Below are positions 34,333 to 44,411 of a DNA stretch of 64,000 nucleotides, piece after piece. A program made the position numbers and the translations under genes. The stretch covers positions 1 through 64,000 of the forward strand of contig JAIOPP010000118.1 of assembly GCA_021413845.1 (NCBI GenBank). The letters run 5' to 3'. Position 1 is the stretch's first letter, and each line of letters begins with the position of its first letter. This stretch comes from Planctomycetia bacterium. GTDB taxonomy: Bacteria > Planctomycetota > Planctomycetia > Pirellulales > PNKZ01. The notes under the pieces are model-generated. The model searched no databases. It saw nothing but the letters and a program-made list of their open reading frames with translations, and was not told the DNA's origin.

Positions 34333-34734
34333 CTACTTCGCCCCTTCGTTCGCCTTCATCTCGGCGAGGTGCTGAGCCGTGCCCACCAGCCGGTCCCAGT
34401 TGGCCCGGATGTAGTCCGGCGGGCCGCCGCTTTGCGCCACGGCGATCGCCACTTGCTCGGTCGGGACCATTTCGATCGCGTCCCACGGGCAGACCGTCAA
34501 TTCGTACGGGTTCGTCTTCTTCTGCGGGATATGGACGCACACTTCGCAACCGACGCACCGCTCCAGGTCGATCTGGCACCAACTCTGCAGGTTGTGGAAT
34601 TGGTCGTATTGCTGCAGTTTGATGATGCAGTCGACCGGACAGACCTCGAGACACGACTCGCAGCCGGTGCAATTGTCGGCATTGATGACGGCGAGTTCTT
34701 TCGGCAGCTTTTTACGAGGGCCCTGTTTGGCCAT
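34333..34734 (-). CDS. 4Fe-4S dicluster ferredoxin-like protein
   Basis: A 133-residue protein. The first cluster motif CTGCESCLEVCP (CxxCxxCxxxCP) is complete. The second is CVGCEVC followed by a 15-residue insertion before VCPWDAIEMVP, as in seven- and eight-iron ferredoxins of the FdxA type. It carries electrons at low potential. The ATG at 34734 has AAGGA eight bases upstream. The partner oxidoreductase is not in the window. Confidence 0.9.
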   Translation of the reverse strand: MAKQGPRKKLPKELAVINADNCTGCESCLEVCPVDCIIKLQQYDQFHNLQSWCQIDLERCVGCEVCVHIPQKKTNPYELTVCPWDAIEMVPTEQVAIAVAQSGGPPDYIRANWDRLVGTAQHLAEMKANEGAK

Positions 34735-34977
34735 CGGCAAATTCCTTCGGTTCGGGCAGTGACACGTGTATGTCGCTTGGCAAAGCTATGCAGACGGTGA
34801 ATCATAGGAAGAAATTGGCCGGAGTCCAACCAAGGATGCGGCGGAAATCCCCTAAATTCGCAAAGAGTTCGACTTTGCGAAAGCCGTTCCGAGCCTACTC
34901 GCTGCCTCCTCAAAAGAGCGGACTCAAAGCTTAGAATCTAACCAAAGCCGACTACAACCATTTATAGCCAAAGTCCA

Positions 34978-35017
34978 CTATAATTTGCTATAATTCACTA
35001 TAAGTTGTTATAAATTG
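34978..35017 (+). promoter_or_regulatory. Four 10-bp A/T-rich direct repeats before the AAA+ gene
   Basis: CTATAATTTG, CTATAATTCA, CTATAAGTTG and TTATAAATTG run head to tail and end four bases before the ATG at 35022. Two contain a perfect TATAAT. No Shine-Dalgarno sequence is present. The 10-bp phase puts every unit on one DNA face. It may be an operator, an iteron-type origin or a promoter giving a nearly leaderless mRNA. Confidence 0.75.
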
Positions 35018-35021
35018 CATC

Positions 35022-36206
35022 ATGGATCCCATCAAAAATCCGTTTTCACCAGGTGCCGGAGCGCCGCCGCCAGAGTTGGTGGGGCGCGATCCTGTTTTGG
35101 CTGAAGCACGTATCTTGCTTGGCCGAGTCAGGCAGAAACGCCCTGAAAAAAGCATGCTACTGACGGGCCTGCGCGGGGTCGGTAAGACTGTTTTATTGAA
35201 TGAGATCGAACGGTTAGCCCAAGCCGATGGCTATCGCACGATCGCCGTCGAAGCCCACGAAGAGAAGCCTCTGGGGTCGTTGATCGCACCCTACCTGAGG
35301 AAACTGCTATACGAACTCGATCGAATGGCCGGAGTCGGCGATAAAGTAAAACGCGGGCTCGCAGTCCTACGAAGTTTCGTCGGTGCCTTGAAGGTCACGG
35401 TCGACGACATGACCTATGGGCTGGATATCGATCCGGAGAAAGGAACCGCCGACAGCGGCGATCTGGAAATCGATCTTCCGAGTGTTTTCGTAGCGATCGG
35501 TGAAGCCGCGGAGAACCGTAGGACAGCCGTCGCGATTTTGATCGACGAAATTCAATATTTTAGTAGCAAGGAACTGGCCGCCATCATCATGGCGATGCAC
35601 AAGATCCAGCAACAACAACTCCCGGTCGTTCTGCTCGGCGCTGGGTTGCCGATCTTGCCGGGACTTGCGGGCGATGCCAAGTCATACGCGGAGCGTCTGT
35701 TCTCCTTTCCCGACATCGGTGCGCTGTCGGAGAACGATTCTGCAAGAGCATTGCGCGAACCGGCACAGGCTGCCGGGGTCGTATTCGAGCAGACGGCACT
35801 CGATGAAGTTTATCGACTCACGAAAGGCTATCCGTACTTCGTGCAGGAATGGGGCTACCAATCATGGAACTCGGCTCCAGCCAGTCCCATCACGGTCGAT
35901 GTCGTTCGTAACGCTACGGCAGCTGTGATTCCTCGACTAGATAAAAACTTTTTTCGGGTACGGTTCGACCGACTCACGCCTGGAGAAAAGAATTATCTAC
36001 GCGCAATGGCGGAACTCGGCTCCGGGCCGCAGCGAACGGCAGACATTGCCGAGAAGTTGAACGTAAAAGTGACAAGTCTGGGGCCGGTGCGAGCCAAGCT
36101 CATTCAAAAAGGAATGGTCTATAGCCCTGCTCATGGTGATATGGCATTTACGGTTCCGCTCTTCGATGAATTCATGATTCGAGCAATTCCCGATTTTCAG
36201 CGATAA
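35022..36206 (+). CDS. Orphan AAA+ ATPase, Orc1/Cdc6-like
   Basis: A 394-residue ATPase. Walker A is GLRGVGKT (residues 49-56) and Walker B is ILIDEIQYF (172-180). A helical lid contains DSARALREPAQAAGV. A C-terminal winged helix (LTPGEKNYLRAMAEL to YSPAHGDMAFTVP) ends the protein. The layout is that of Orc1/Cdc6-like and STAND-related archaeal-type ATPases, which are common as lone genes in bacteria. DNA binding at its own upstream repeats is plausible. Base use is more A/T-rich than in neighbours, suggesting acquisition. The function is unknown. Confidence 0.8.
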   Translation: MDPIKNPFSPGAGAPPPELVGRDPVLAEARILLGRVRQKRPEKSMLLTGLRGVGKTVLLNEIERLAQADGYRTIAVEAHEEKPLGSLIAPYLRKLLYELDRMAGVGDKVKRGLAVLRSFVGALKVTVDDMTYGLDIDPEKGTADSGDLEIDLPSVFVAIGEAAENRRTAVAILIDEIQYFSSKELAAIIMAMHKIQQQQLPVVLLGAGLPILPGLAGDAKSYAERLFSFPDIGALSENDSARALREPAQAAGVVFEQTALDEVYRLTKGYPYFVQEWGYQSWNSAPASPITVDVVRNATAAVIPRLDKNFFRVRFDRLTPGEKNYLRAMAELGSGPQRTADIAEKLNVKVTSLGPVRAKLIQKGMVYSPAHGDMAFTVPLFDEFMIRAIPDFQR

Positions 36207-36238
36207 GTCCGTTTTAGTCAGCGTTACCAGGGAACTTC

Positions 36239-36739
36239 ATGATGGCGACAAACAAATCAGCGAACCGGACGAAAACCGAGAAAAAAGCGAAAGCCCCGAA
36301 GCTTGTCGTAAGCGGTGAGCCGCGCGTCGCGACGGTGCGCCCCATCGCCGAAAGCGAAGCGTCGGGCCGGGTCGCCGAAATCTTCGCCGACATCAAGCGA
36401 ACGAAGAACATCAACTTCGTGCCGAACATGTGGCGCGTGCTGGCCGTGAATCCGCTGGAGTTGGAATTGGTTTGGACGAGTTTGAAGCGGCTCATGCATC
36501 CGGAAGCCGAAGGACGCAAGGGGCTGCTCGATCCGCAGACGCGCGAGATTATCGCGCTGGCGGTGTCGGCCACGAACGGCTGCGCTTATTGCGTCAACTC
36601 GCACACGACTGCGCTTCGCAAACTCGGCCTCTCGACCGAAGCGCTCGGCGAAGTGCTGGCGATCACCGGCCTGTTCAACATGACGAACTCACTGGCCGAA
36701 GGCTTCCAAATCGAGCCGGACGTGCTGCCGCCGCTGTGA
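36239..36739 (+). CDS. AhpD-like carboxymuconolactone decarboxylase-family protein
   Basis: A 166-residue AhpD-fold protein. GCAYCVNSHTTALRKLG holds the CxxC and proton-relay histidine used in peroxidase-related activity. The Lys-rich N terminus is probably flexible. These proteins act as alkylhydroperoxidase-related thiol enzymes. An ATG at 36239 has CAGGGA upstream. A heptad repeat begins at its last base. Confidence 0.88.
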   Translation: MMATNKSANRTKTEKKAKAPKLVVSGEPRVATVRPIAESEASGRVAEIFADIKRTKNINFVPNMWRVLAVNPLELELVWTSLKRLMHPEAEGRKGLLDPQTREIIALAVSATNGCAYCVNSHTTALRKLGLSTEALGEVLAITGLFNMTNSLAEGFQIEPDVLPPL

Positions 36740-36856
36740 AAGTCAGAAGTCGGAATGCAGAAGGCAAAAGTACGGAGGCGTGTTGTGCGGCGACGATCGG
36801 TTTGATCGTGAGCCTATTTCCGTCGTTTTGCATTTTGCATTTCTACTTCTGACTTT
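36739..36856. repeat. Heptad element forming opposed arms
   Basis: Six heptads of the AAAGTCA/GAAGTCG/GAATGCA/GAAGGCA kind start at the AhpD stop. The complementary arm (36826-36856, TGCATTT, TGACTTT units) ends inside the last codons of the CAP gene. The arms share AAAGTCAGAAGT and its complement exactly, so a hairpin of 12 bp or more is possible. It probably terminates both convergent genes. Confidence 0.78.
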
Positions 36857-37490
36857 CCGCAAAGGGCGCACGCCCTTCATAGTTTCCCGGCGGGTCGTAG
36901 TTGCAAACGATCACGGTCCAGCCTTTGAACTCGCCGACCTGCACGACCGCTTTCCCCGCGCCGATCTTCGTCGTCTTGCTCCAAACCAGTTGCGTGTAAT
37001 GGCCGGCCTTGAATTCGGCGAAGTCGGTGGGAATCGGCATTCCGGCGACGTAGTCTTTCTTTTCGGCATACCAACCTTGTGCGCCGTCGGCCGGGCCGTA
37101 GTCGGGCGAATTGCCGATCGCTAAATTTTCCCCATAGATCTGCTTCGCCGCTTGGGGCTCAAGCGGCGCGGTTTCCGACGTGGCGACGTCGTACGGCCGA
37201 TGTTCGAACTTACCGGTCGCTGCGATGTGGTCGGCCCATTGCTGCGCGAACGCCGCGACCTCGGGCGACCACCGGACCGGCCCGACGCCGACCTCTTTCC
37301 GCGCGGCATCGTGAAACGCAACGAGCGTTTGCGACTCGGCAGCCGAGAGCCGCGAGGGGGGAAGCACGACAGGCGCGCCCGTTGCGGCCGGGGCGACAGG
37401 TTCTTGCGCCACGGCCGACGTCGCCACGATGAGCATCGCCGCGAGAAATGCATCGGCAAGGAACAGCGCGAGCGTAGGAATAGAACGCAT
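36843..37490 (-). CDS. Exported CAP-domain (SCP/PR-1) protein
   Basis: A 215-residue protein. The ATG at 37490 gives a signal peptide ending near AVAQ. The CAP domain shows FHDAARKEVGVGPVRW, FAQQWADHIAATGKFEH, YGENLA, GHYTQLVWSKT and VIVCNYDPPGN, with both histidines of the family (HR in FEHR, HYTQ). Function is unclear in bacteria; some members are proteases or sterol-binding. Its C-terminal ESQK and stop codon are part of the repeat arm downstream. Confidence 0.9.
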   Translation of the reverse strand: MRSIPTLALFLADAFLAAMLIVATSAVAQEPVAPAATGAPVVLPPSRLSAAESQTLVAFHDAARKEVGVGPVRWSPEVAAFAQQWADHIAATGKFEHRPYDVATSETAPLEPQAAKQIYGENLAIGNSPDYGPADGAQGWYAEKKDYVAGMPIPTDFAEFKAGHYTQLVWSKTTKIGAGKAVVQVGEFKGWTVIVCNYDPPGNYEGRAPFAESQK

Positions 37491-39152
<1,662 letters not shown>

Positions 39153-39169
39153 CAGCAATGTTGCGTGTC

Positions 39170-39182
39170 GCAAAAATTTTGC
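39170..39182. terminator. Palindrome between thiC and a hydrolase gene
   Basis: GCAAAAATTTTGC, a perfect 13-base palindrome, lies between two convergent stops. AGCAATGTTG occurs on either side of it (39154 and 39189). It may serve as a weak bidirectional terminator. Confidence 0.4.
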
Positions 39183-40526
39183 CTATCCAGCAATGTTGAT
39201 TTCAGGCTTCGTCGTGTAGGTGAACACGCGGAACGGGCCGCGCGAGCGAGCCGTGCCGGTGAACGAAGCGGTAATGCGATCGGCTTCGCTTCGCAGTTCG
39301 CCGATCGCGAGATCGCTCGACGAGACGACTTGGCAGCAGGGATGTTCGCCGTCGGCACCCGCTTCGACCGCCGACAGCGCACGGCAGCGGGCATGCAACA
39401 GATGGATCATGCCGATGGCGGCGTTTCGCTCTTTGGTTGATGCCGAGCCTGCGTCATCGTCTCGCGAGGCCGTGAGAAACGCCTGCACCGCCGACTGCAC
39501 CGAAGCATCGCCGGGCGAGACCTCATGCACCGTCGTCTGACACGGCCAAGAGTCTTGCGGCGAAGGATCTTCGACGCGCACGGCCAAGTATTGCACCGGC
39601 CGGCGATGGACAAGCTCGTAGCGCCGCGCGCACGACGCGAGTGCGAGATTCTGGCTCCGGACATGCACGATCTGGTCGCCGCCGCGGCGATAGTCGAGCG
39701 GCAACGACTCCAATAGTTTTCGATCGAGCAGTTCATCGTAAGCGGAGCCTTCTCCCTTGAGATCGGCCCCGAGCCCGCGCACGACGATCGCCGCAAACCG
39801 AACCTCGGCCGGCAAATCGAGCTCTTCATTCAATTGCCGAATCAGCGGAGCGCCGGGCATGAGCGACGTGGCCCGAGTGCCGAGCCAATCGCCGAGATGC
39901 GTCGCGAGATCGGAGCCGAGATGCGGCGTGCCGATCGTGATCAGGCTGCGCACATCGCCGGCATAGCGAATGCCCGGCAGCGCGCTTTGCAAATACGTTC
40001 TCGCCACAATCCCGCCGGCGCTATGCGCCACGATCTGCGCGCTCGGGCGACCGGTCGCTCGACGAAGTTCCTTCAAGCACTCCGCCAACTCGAGCGCTTT
40101 GATGCCGAGCCCGTCGATACGAGCCGAATCCGAGAACTCCAAGACGAAGAGATTCGGTTGCGTTGAGGCGTTATCTGTCGTCGCCGCTGCGAGAGCCTCG
40201 GGAAGTTCCATGCGCCCTTTCTTGGTAGTCACCGTGCCGCCGTAGCGATAGCCTTCGCGCACCAGCGCGCCGAGCATGCCGGTGTAAGTCGGCGACTCGC
40301 CTGAGCTTTCGGAACTCGCCGCGATCCGTTCGCCCCAAATCGGCAGCGGATTCGCAAGATCGTAAGTCATCCCGCCGACGAGCAGCACGAACGGCTGCAG
40401 TGGCGAAGAGTTCTGCTTCCCGTCGGGCTCATCGGCCGATGCCGTGTTCGGCATCGCGTTCCCTATGAAGAGAATCTCGACGAGAACGACCGAGATCACC
40501 GCCAGCTTCATGCAAGCAGAGGACAT
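39183..40526 (-). CDS. Exported lipase-like alpha/beta hydrolase
   Basis: A 447-residue protein. The ATG at 40526 with TAGGTG upstream gives a signal peptide (SVVLVEILFIGNAMPNTASA). The alpha/beta-hydrolase nucleophile is VAHSAGGIV (GxSxG type), followed by TIGTPHLGSDLA. The layout resembles PGAP1/lipase-class proteins. An extra C-terminal domain has several cysteines (HARCRALS, HPCCQVV). It probably acts outside the cytoplasm. The substrate is unknown. Confidence 0.82.
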   Translation of the reverse strand: MSSACMKLAVISVVLVEILFIGNAMPNTASADEPDGKQNSSPLQPFVLLVGGMTYDLANPLPIWGERIAASSESSGESPTYTGMLGALVREGYRYGGTVTTKKGRMELPEALAAATTDNASTQPNLFVLEFSDSARIDGLGIKALELAECLKELRRATGRPSAQIVAHSAGGIVARTYLQSALPGIRYAGDVRSLITIGTPHLGSDLATHLGDWLGTRATSLMPGAPLIRQLNEELDLPAEVRFAAIVVRGLGADLKGEGSAYDELLDRKLLESLPLDYRRGGDQIVHVRSQNLALASCARRYELVHRRPVQYLAVRVEDPSPQDSWPCQTTVHEVSPGDASVQSAVQAFLTASRDDDAGSASTKERNAAIGMIHLLHARCRALSAVEAGADGEHPCCQVVSSSDLAIGELRSEADRITASFTGTARSRGPFRVFTYTTKPEINIAG

Positions 40527-40640
40527 GACGCGACACCTAAGTGAGAGGCAGTGCGCACCGCAGCCGTTGATCGTAAGGCTCGCACCACGATTTCGCAATC
40601 ATCCTCACCACTTCGACGGAAACGCCGCCGAAACACGCTG

Positions 40641-41348
40641 CTAGCTCCGGCGGTGCCACTCTAAGCCGGCGGGAAGATCATCCGCGGCGAATTCAAAATG
40701 CACCACACGGCGATGCCCCGGCACGCGCGCCGGCGACGAAGCATGCACGAGCAGCGGACGGAACGCAAGGATCGCCCCTCGGGCAGCGAGGCACTCGACC
40801 GCAGGGTGCTGCACTTTCCACGCTTCGATCTCATCCGCAGTGAGTCGGCCATGGAGATGACTGCCGGGAAGCACACGCACCGGGCCGTTGTCGACATGGC
40901 AGTCGTCGAGATGCACACGCACGGCGAGCATCCGCGTGAGCACTTCGACCGGCGGCTGCACATGCACGATCCCTTCCTTAACCGACCAGGGGCCGAAGTC
41001 GGCCACGTCGACGCGGTGCTGCACCGTGATCGTGAGGTCTTGATGCCACGCGACTTTCCAATTGGCCCGCTCGGTCTTATCGAACAGCAACGCGCGAGCC
41101 ACGAAGCACCTCGGGCCAAGCACGGACTCCGCCACGCGCCGCACGCTCGGATGAATCGCCAAAGTCCGGATCCCGGCCGAGATCGCCAATGGATCACGCA
41201 TGCCGCCGCGCCGCTTCGCTTCGACCACGGCCGTTTCAGCGATGATTTCGTCCAACAAATCAGGCTCGATGATCGCGGGAGTCGTTGCCCAGCCGTGCTG
41301 ATCGATCTGTTGTCTAAGCGTATCGAGATTAGAAGTGTCGGCCGGCAT
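40641..41348 (-). CDS. Phytanoyl-CoA dioxygenase family protein
   Basis: A 235-residue Fe(II)/2-oxoglutarate oxygenase. WHQDLTI holds the HxD iron motif, LVHASSP the distal histidine, and RRVVHFEF the 2-oxoglutarate arginine. PhyH-family enzymes hydroxylate small molecules. It is the last gene of a likely operon with the small membrane protein and the MFS transporter; gaps are 8 and 3 bases. The substrate is unknown. Confidence 0.85.
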   Translation of the reverse strand: MPADTSNLDTLRQQIDQHGWATTPAIIEPDLLDEIIAETAVVEAKRRGGMRDPLAISAGIRTLAIHPSVRRVAESVLGPRCFVARALLFDKTERANWKVAWHQDLTITVQHRVDVADFGPWSVKEGIVHVQPPVEVLTRMLAVRVHLDDCHVDNGPVRVLPGSHLHGRLTADEIEAWKVQHPAVECLAARGAILAFRPLLVHASSPARVPGHRRVVHFEFAADDLPAGLEWHRRS

Positions 41349-41356
41349 GGCGTAAT

Positions 41357-41788
41357 TTAATTCCTGCGCTCCGATATACCGCTTCGGAGATATTCCGCGA
41401 TCATTTCATTCGGTTCTTTGCCTTCGTAAAAAACATCGGTTCCGTCACGAAGCCAAATAACTCGCAGCGGTTTCCGTGGGCTTCTCTCCGCCAAAGTTTT
41501 AAGATTGCCGGAATCAGCTGTCCAATCGACTTCGACACGAGCGCGCAACTCTTCAAACGTCCATGGGCGGCCTTCCTTCGTAGTGAGTTCTTCGAAGTCG
41601 TCCTGAAGATCGCTCCAGTCTTTAGGCCAAACAAGATCGTTCGCATCGAGATGATGGATCACAAGATCGGCGACCCACCACACGGCGTAGGCATCTCCTA
41701 CTATCGACTTCACACGATGGTAGGCATACCACACACCGCCGGCCAACACCGCCACGATTGCGATCGCGATGAGGTAGCGTCGATTCAT
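41357..41788 (-). CDS. Small membrane-anchored protein
   Basis: A 143-residue protein with one N-terminal membrane segment (YLIAIAIVAVLAGGVWYAY), then a soluble domain with VWPKDWSDLQDDFEEL and VIWLRDGTDVFYEG. No family was recognised. It lies between the MFS transporter gene and the PhyH gene with tiny gaps, so it is co-transcribed. Its length and composition support a real gene. Confidence 0.65.
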   Translation of the reverse strand: MNRRYLIAIAIVAVLAGGVWYAYHRVKSIVGDAYAVWWVADLVIHHLDANDLVWPKDWSDLQDDFEELTTKEGRPWTFEELRARVEVDWTADSGNLKTLAERSPRKPLRVIWLRDGTDVFYEGKEPNEMIAEYLRSGISERRN

Positions 41789-41791
41789 GAG

Positions 41792-43087
41792 TTACGCCGC
41801 CAAGCGCGTGTCGGCGAGTTCCGTGTCGCGTTGTAAATGCTTTGCGCCGAGGATCCAGAACACGCCGGAAAAGAGAATCGCGACGCTTACGGCGGCGAAT
41901 CCGTAGTTCATGTTGCCGTCGTTGCGGCCGTTGATCCAGCCGATGAGCAGCGGCGAGATCGCATCACCGAGCGCGTGAATGACGAAGATGTTGAACGCGA
42001 AGGCCGAAGCCCGCACCGCCGGATGCACGACGTTGGCGAGAATCGTGTTCGAGGGACCGGTGTTGAAGAACAAGCAGAACTCGGCCAAGAAGATGAGCCC
42101 CCAGGCATAGGGAAACGGCGTCACTAACACCGCGAGAAACAACGGCCAACCCAACAACATGCCGATGCCCGAGACGAGAAAGTAGGAGCCGGAGTAGCGC
42201 GTGCGGAGCTTATCGCCGACGTAGCCGCCGAGCAGCGTGGCGGTGAGTCCGGCGACGGCCGTGATCGCGCCGAACGTGAAGCTCACGCTCCCGAGGTCGC
42301 CGCCGTTGCGGAAGCGATGCACGTAGTCGGGCATCCAATACGAGATGCCGCCGACGGCGAACGTCATCATCGTCATCCCGAGCGTGTTCAGCAGATACGA
42401 CGGAGTCTTAAGGAAGACGAGATAGTCGGCCAATTTGGCCGCACGTTTCGGCGCAGTCGCTTGAGCGCCGCCGCGCGACGGCTCGCGCATGAACAACGCC
42501 CAGACGCCCAGCAAGATGCCCGGCACGACGGACAGATAGAACGCCCAGCGCCAGTGAGAATGCTCGGCCATGAGGCCGCCGAAGGTGTAGCCCAAAGCGC
42601 TGCCGACGGGAATCGCGACGTAGAACCAAGCCAGCACGCTGCCGCGCCGCTCGACGGGATAAAGGTCGGCGATGATCGTCGGCGCGGCGGGCCCATACGC
42701 CGCTTCGCCGATGCCGACGAAGATGCGCGTGACGAGCAACATCGTAAACGTCTGAGCAAGGCCCGACGCTCCGGACGCGAGGCTCCACACGATCACGCCG
42801 CCGGCCACGATCAACCAGCGCGACATCCGATCGGCCATCCAGCCGAAGATCGGCGAGGCGATCATGTAAGAGATCATGAACGCGAGCGCAAGCGAGCCGA
42901 GTTCGGCGTCGGCATGTTCGCCGCCGTTGGGAAAAAACTCCGCACGGAGTTTCGGGATGACCGCCGCGAGCACGTAGCGGTCGACGTAGTTCATCAGGTT
43001 GATGAGCAACAACAACGCGACGGCGAAGCGCGGATTCGGGCCGCCGGCCGAGAGCTTAATGGGGGACGATGGTGCGACTGGCGACAC
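41792..43087 (-). CDS. MFS transporter (spinster-like)
   Basis: A 431-residue protein with about twelve membrane segments. INLMNYVDRYVL in segment 1, GWMADRMSRWLIVAGG in loop 2-3 and the RIFVGIGEAAYGPAAPTIIADLYP region are typical of the Spns-like MFS group. GTG at 43087 has GGAG seven bases upstream and is preferred over TTG at 43117. Substrates may be lipids, sugars or aromatic acids; the sequence does not decide. Confidence 0.88.
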   Translation of the reverse strand: MSPVAPSSPIKLSAGGPNPRFAVALLLLINLMNYVDRYVLAAVIPKLRAEFFPNGGEHADAELGSLALAFMISYMIASPIFGWMADRMSRWLIVAGGVIVWSLASGASGLAQTFTMLLVTRIFVGIGEAAYGPAAPTIIADLYPVERRGSVLAWFYVAIPVGSALGYTFGGLMAEHSHWRWAFYLSVVPGILLGVWALFMREPSRGGAQATAPKRAAKLADYLVFLKTPSYLLNTLGMTMMTFAVGGISYWMPDYVHRFRNGGDLGSVSFTFGAITAVAGLTATLLGGYVGDKLRTRYSGSYFLVSGIGMLLGWPLFLAVLVTPFPYAWGLIFLAEFCLFFNTGPSNTILANVVHPAVRASAFAFNIFVIHALGDAISPLLIGWINGRNDGNMNYGFAAVSVAILFSGVFWILGAKHLQRDTELADTRLAA

Positions 43088-43230
43088 GGTGATGCTCCGA
43101 CGACGTGGCAGACTCAAACCGCGAAAGCAGACGGCTACGGTTGTCGCATGTTTGCCGCCGGCGAGAAAGAGGAGCCTGTCGCGAGGGGCATAGGAGCAAT
43201 CCCGCAGGCCGCGAAATTGCGAGCGCCGCG

Positions 43231-44115
43231 TTAGCTGCGCGGGCGGGTGAGCATGTCGACGCCGATGATCTGGTTCAGGCTGCCGCTGCGGAAACCTTCG
43301 AGATCGAGCGTGATGAACTTGAAGCCGAGGGTGCGCAAATGCTCGACGAGGTCGCGCCGCAGTTGCGGTTCGGCGAGTCGGGCGATCGCTTCGGCCGGGA
43401 CTTCGAGCCGCGCCAAGTCTCCCTTATGGTAGCGCACGCGCAGCTCGCGCAGACCGACGCTGCGCAGATATTGCTCGGCGCGGTCGATCATCGCGGTTCG
43501 CTCCGGCGTGACCTCTTCGCCGTACGCAATCCGGCTGCTGAGGCACGGCGAGGCCGGTTTGTCCCACACCGGAAGTTGCCAATGCGCGGCGAGCGCGCGA
43601 ACGTCGGCCTTCGTCAACCCGCATTCGATCAACGGGCTCAACACCCGATGTTCGCGGGCCGCGGTCATGCCGGGCCGGTAATCGCCCCGGTCGTCTAGGT
43701 TGGCACCGTTGACGACGATCGCGTCCGGGAACATCGCGACGAGCTCCTCGAGCCGCGTGTAGAGTTCGGTCTTGCAGTGGTAACAGCGGTCGGGCCCATT
43801 GGCGAGGTAGGCCGGCTGGTCGAACTCGCGCGTCGCGACGATCTCGTGGCGAATGCCGATCCGCTCGGCCAAGCGCCGGGCCTCTTCGAGCTCGCCGGCG
43901 GCGAGGCTCGAGCTGTTGCCGGTGACGGCCGTGGCCGCTTCGCCGAGCGCGAGACGGGCCGCTTGCGCGACGACCGTGCTATCGACGCCCCCCGAGAAGG
44001 CGACCACGCACCGGCCGAGGCCGGCCATAAACGAAACCAGCCGATCGCACTTCGCCGCAACCTCTTGAGGAAGGTCGGTGGAAGCAAGATCGGCCGGTTT
44101 CAGTTCTTCGAGCAT
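43231..44115 (-). CDS. larE: ATP-dependent sacrificial sulfur transferase LarE
   Basis: A 294-residue PP-loop enzyme. AFSGGVDSTVVA is the ATP-binding loop. RCYHCKTELY and the cysteine in ASPCLSSRIAYG match LarE, where that cysteine donates its sulfur to the nickel-pincer cofactor. LarE normally works with LarB and LarC to activate lactate racemase and related racemases. Neither partner is in the window. An ATG at 44115 is chosen; a GTG at 44145 is possible. Confidence 0.9.
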   Translation of the reverse strand: MLEELKPADLASTDLPQEVAAKCDRLVSFMAGLGRCVVAFSGGVDSTVVAQAARLALGEAATAVTGNSSSLAAGELEEARRLAERIGIRHEIVATREFDQPAYLANGPDRCYHCKTELYTRLEELVAMFPDAIVVNGANLDDRGDYRPGMTAAREHRVLSPLIECGLTKADVRALAAHWQLPVWDKPASPCLSSRIAYGEEVTPERTAMIDRAEQYLRSVGLRELRVRYHKGDLARLEVPAEAIARLAEPQLRRDLVEHLRTLGFKFITLDLEGFRSGSLNQIIGVDMLTRPRS

Positions 44116-44411
44116 GACTACTTCAGAGCGAAAAAAATCCTCCACCGTAATGCCGTGGCGACGCGGTTTTCGAGAGCCCGTTTAACCGTAGAAACGGTGG
44201 GCACACCGGTCCTCGGGTTGTGTGATCCGTCCGCTTGATCCGGAAACTCCGAAGAGCCCGGGCGTCGGCTATACACGCGGCCGAGAACGTTCTTCAGGCA
44301 CCCAACGGACTTATTATAGGCTCCCCGGAAAATGAGGCGACTCAGCACGAACATGGCAGAGGACAGGGGAATGGTAGTGGAACGCCGGGATAAAGGCAAG
44401 GAAACGTGCTA
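44116..44411. other. Gap of about 300 bases
   Basis: No gene. A perfect TATAAT on the minus strand lies at 44313-44318, about 200 bases upstream of larE, but without a good -35 box. No repeat was seen. Confidence 0.35.
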
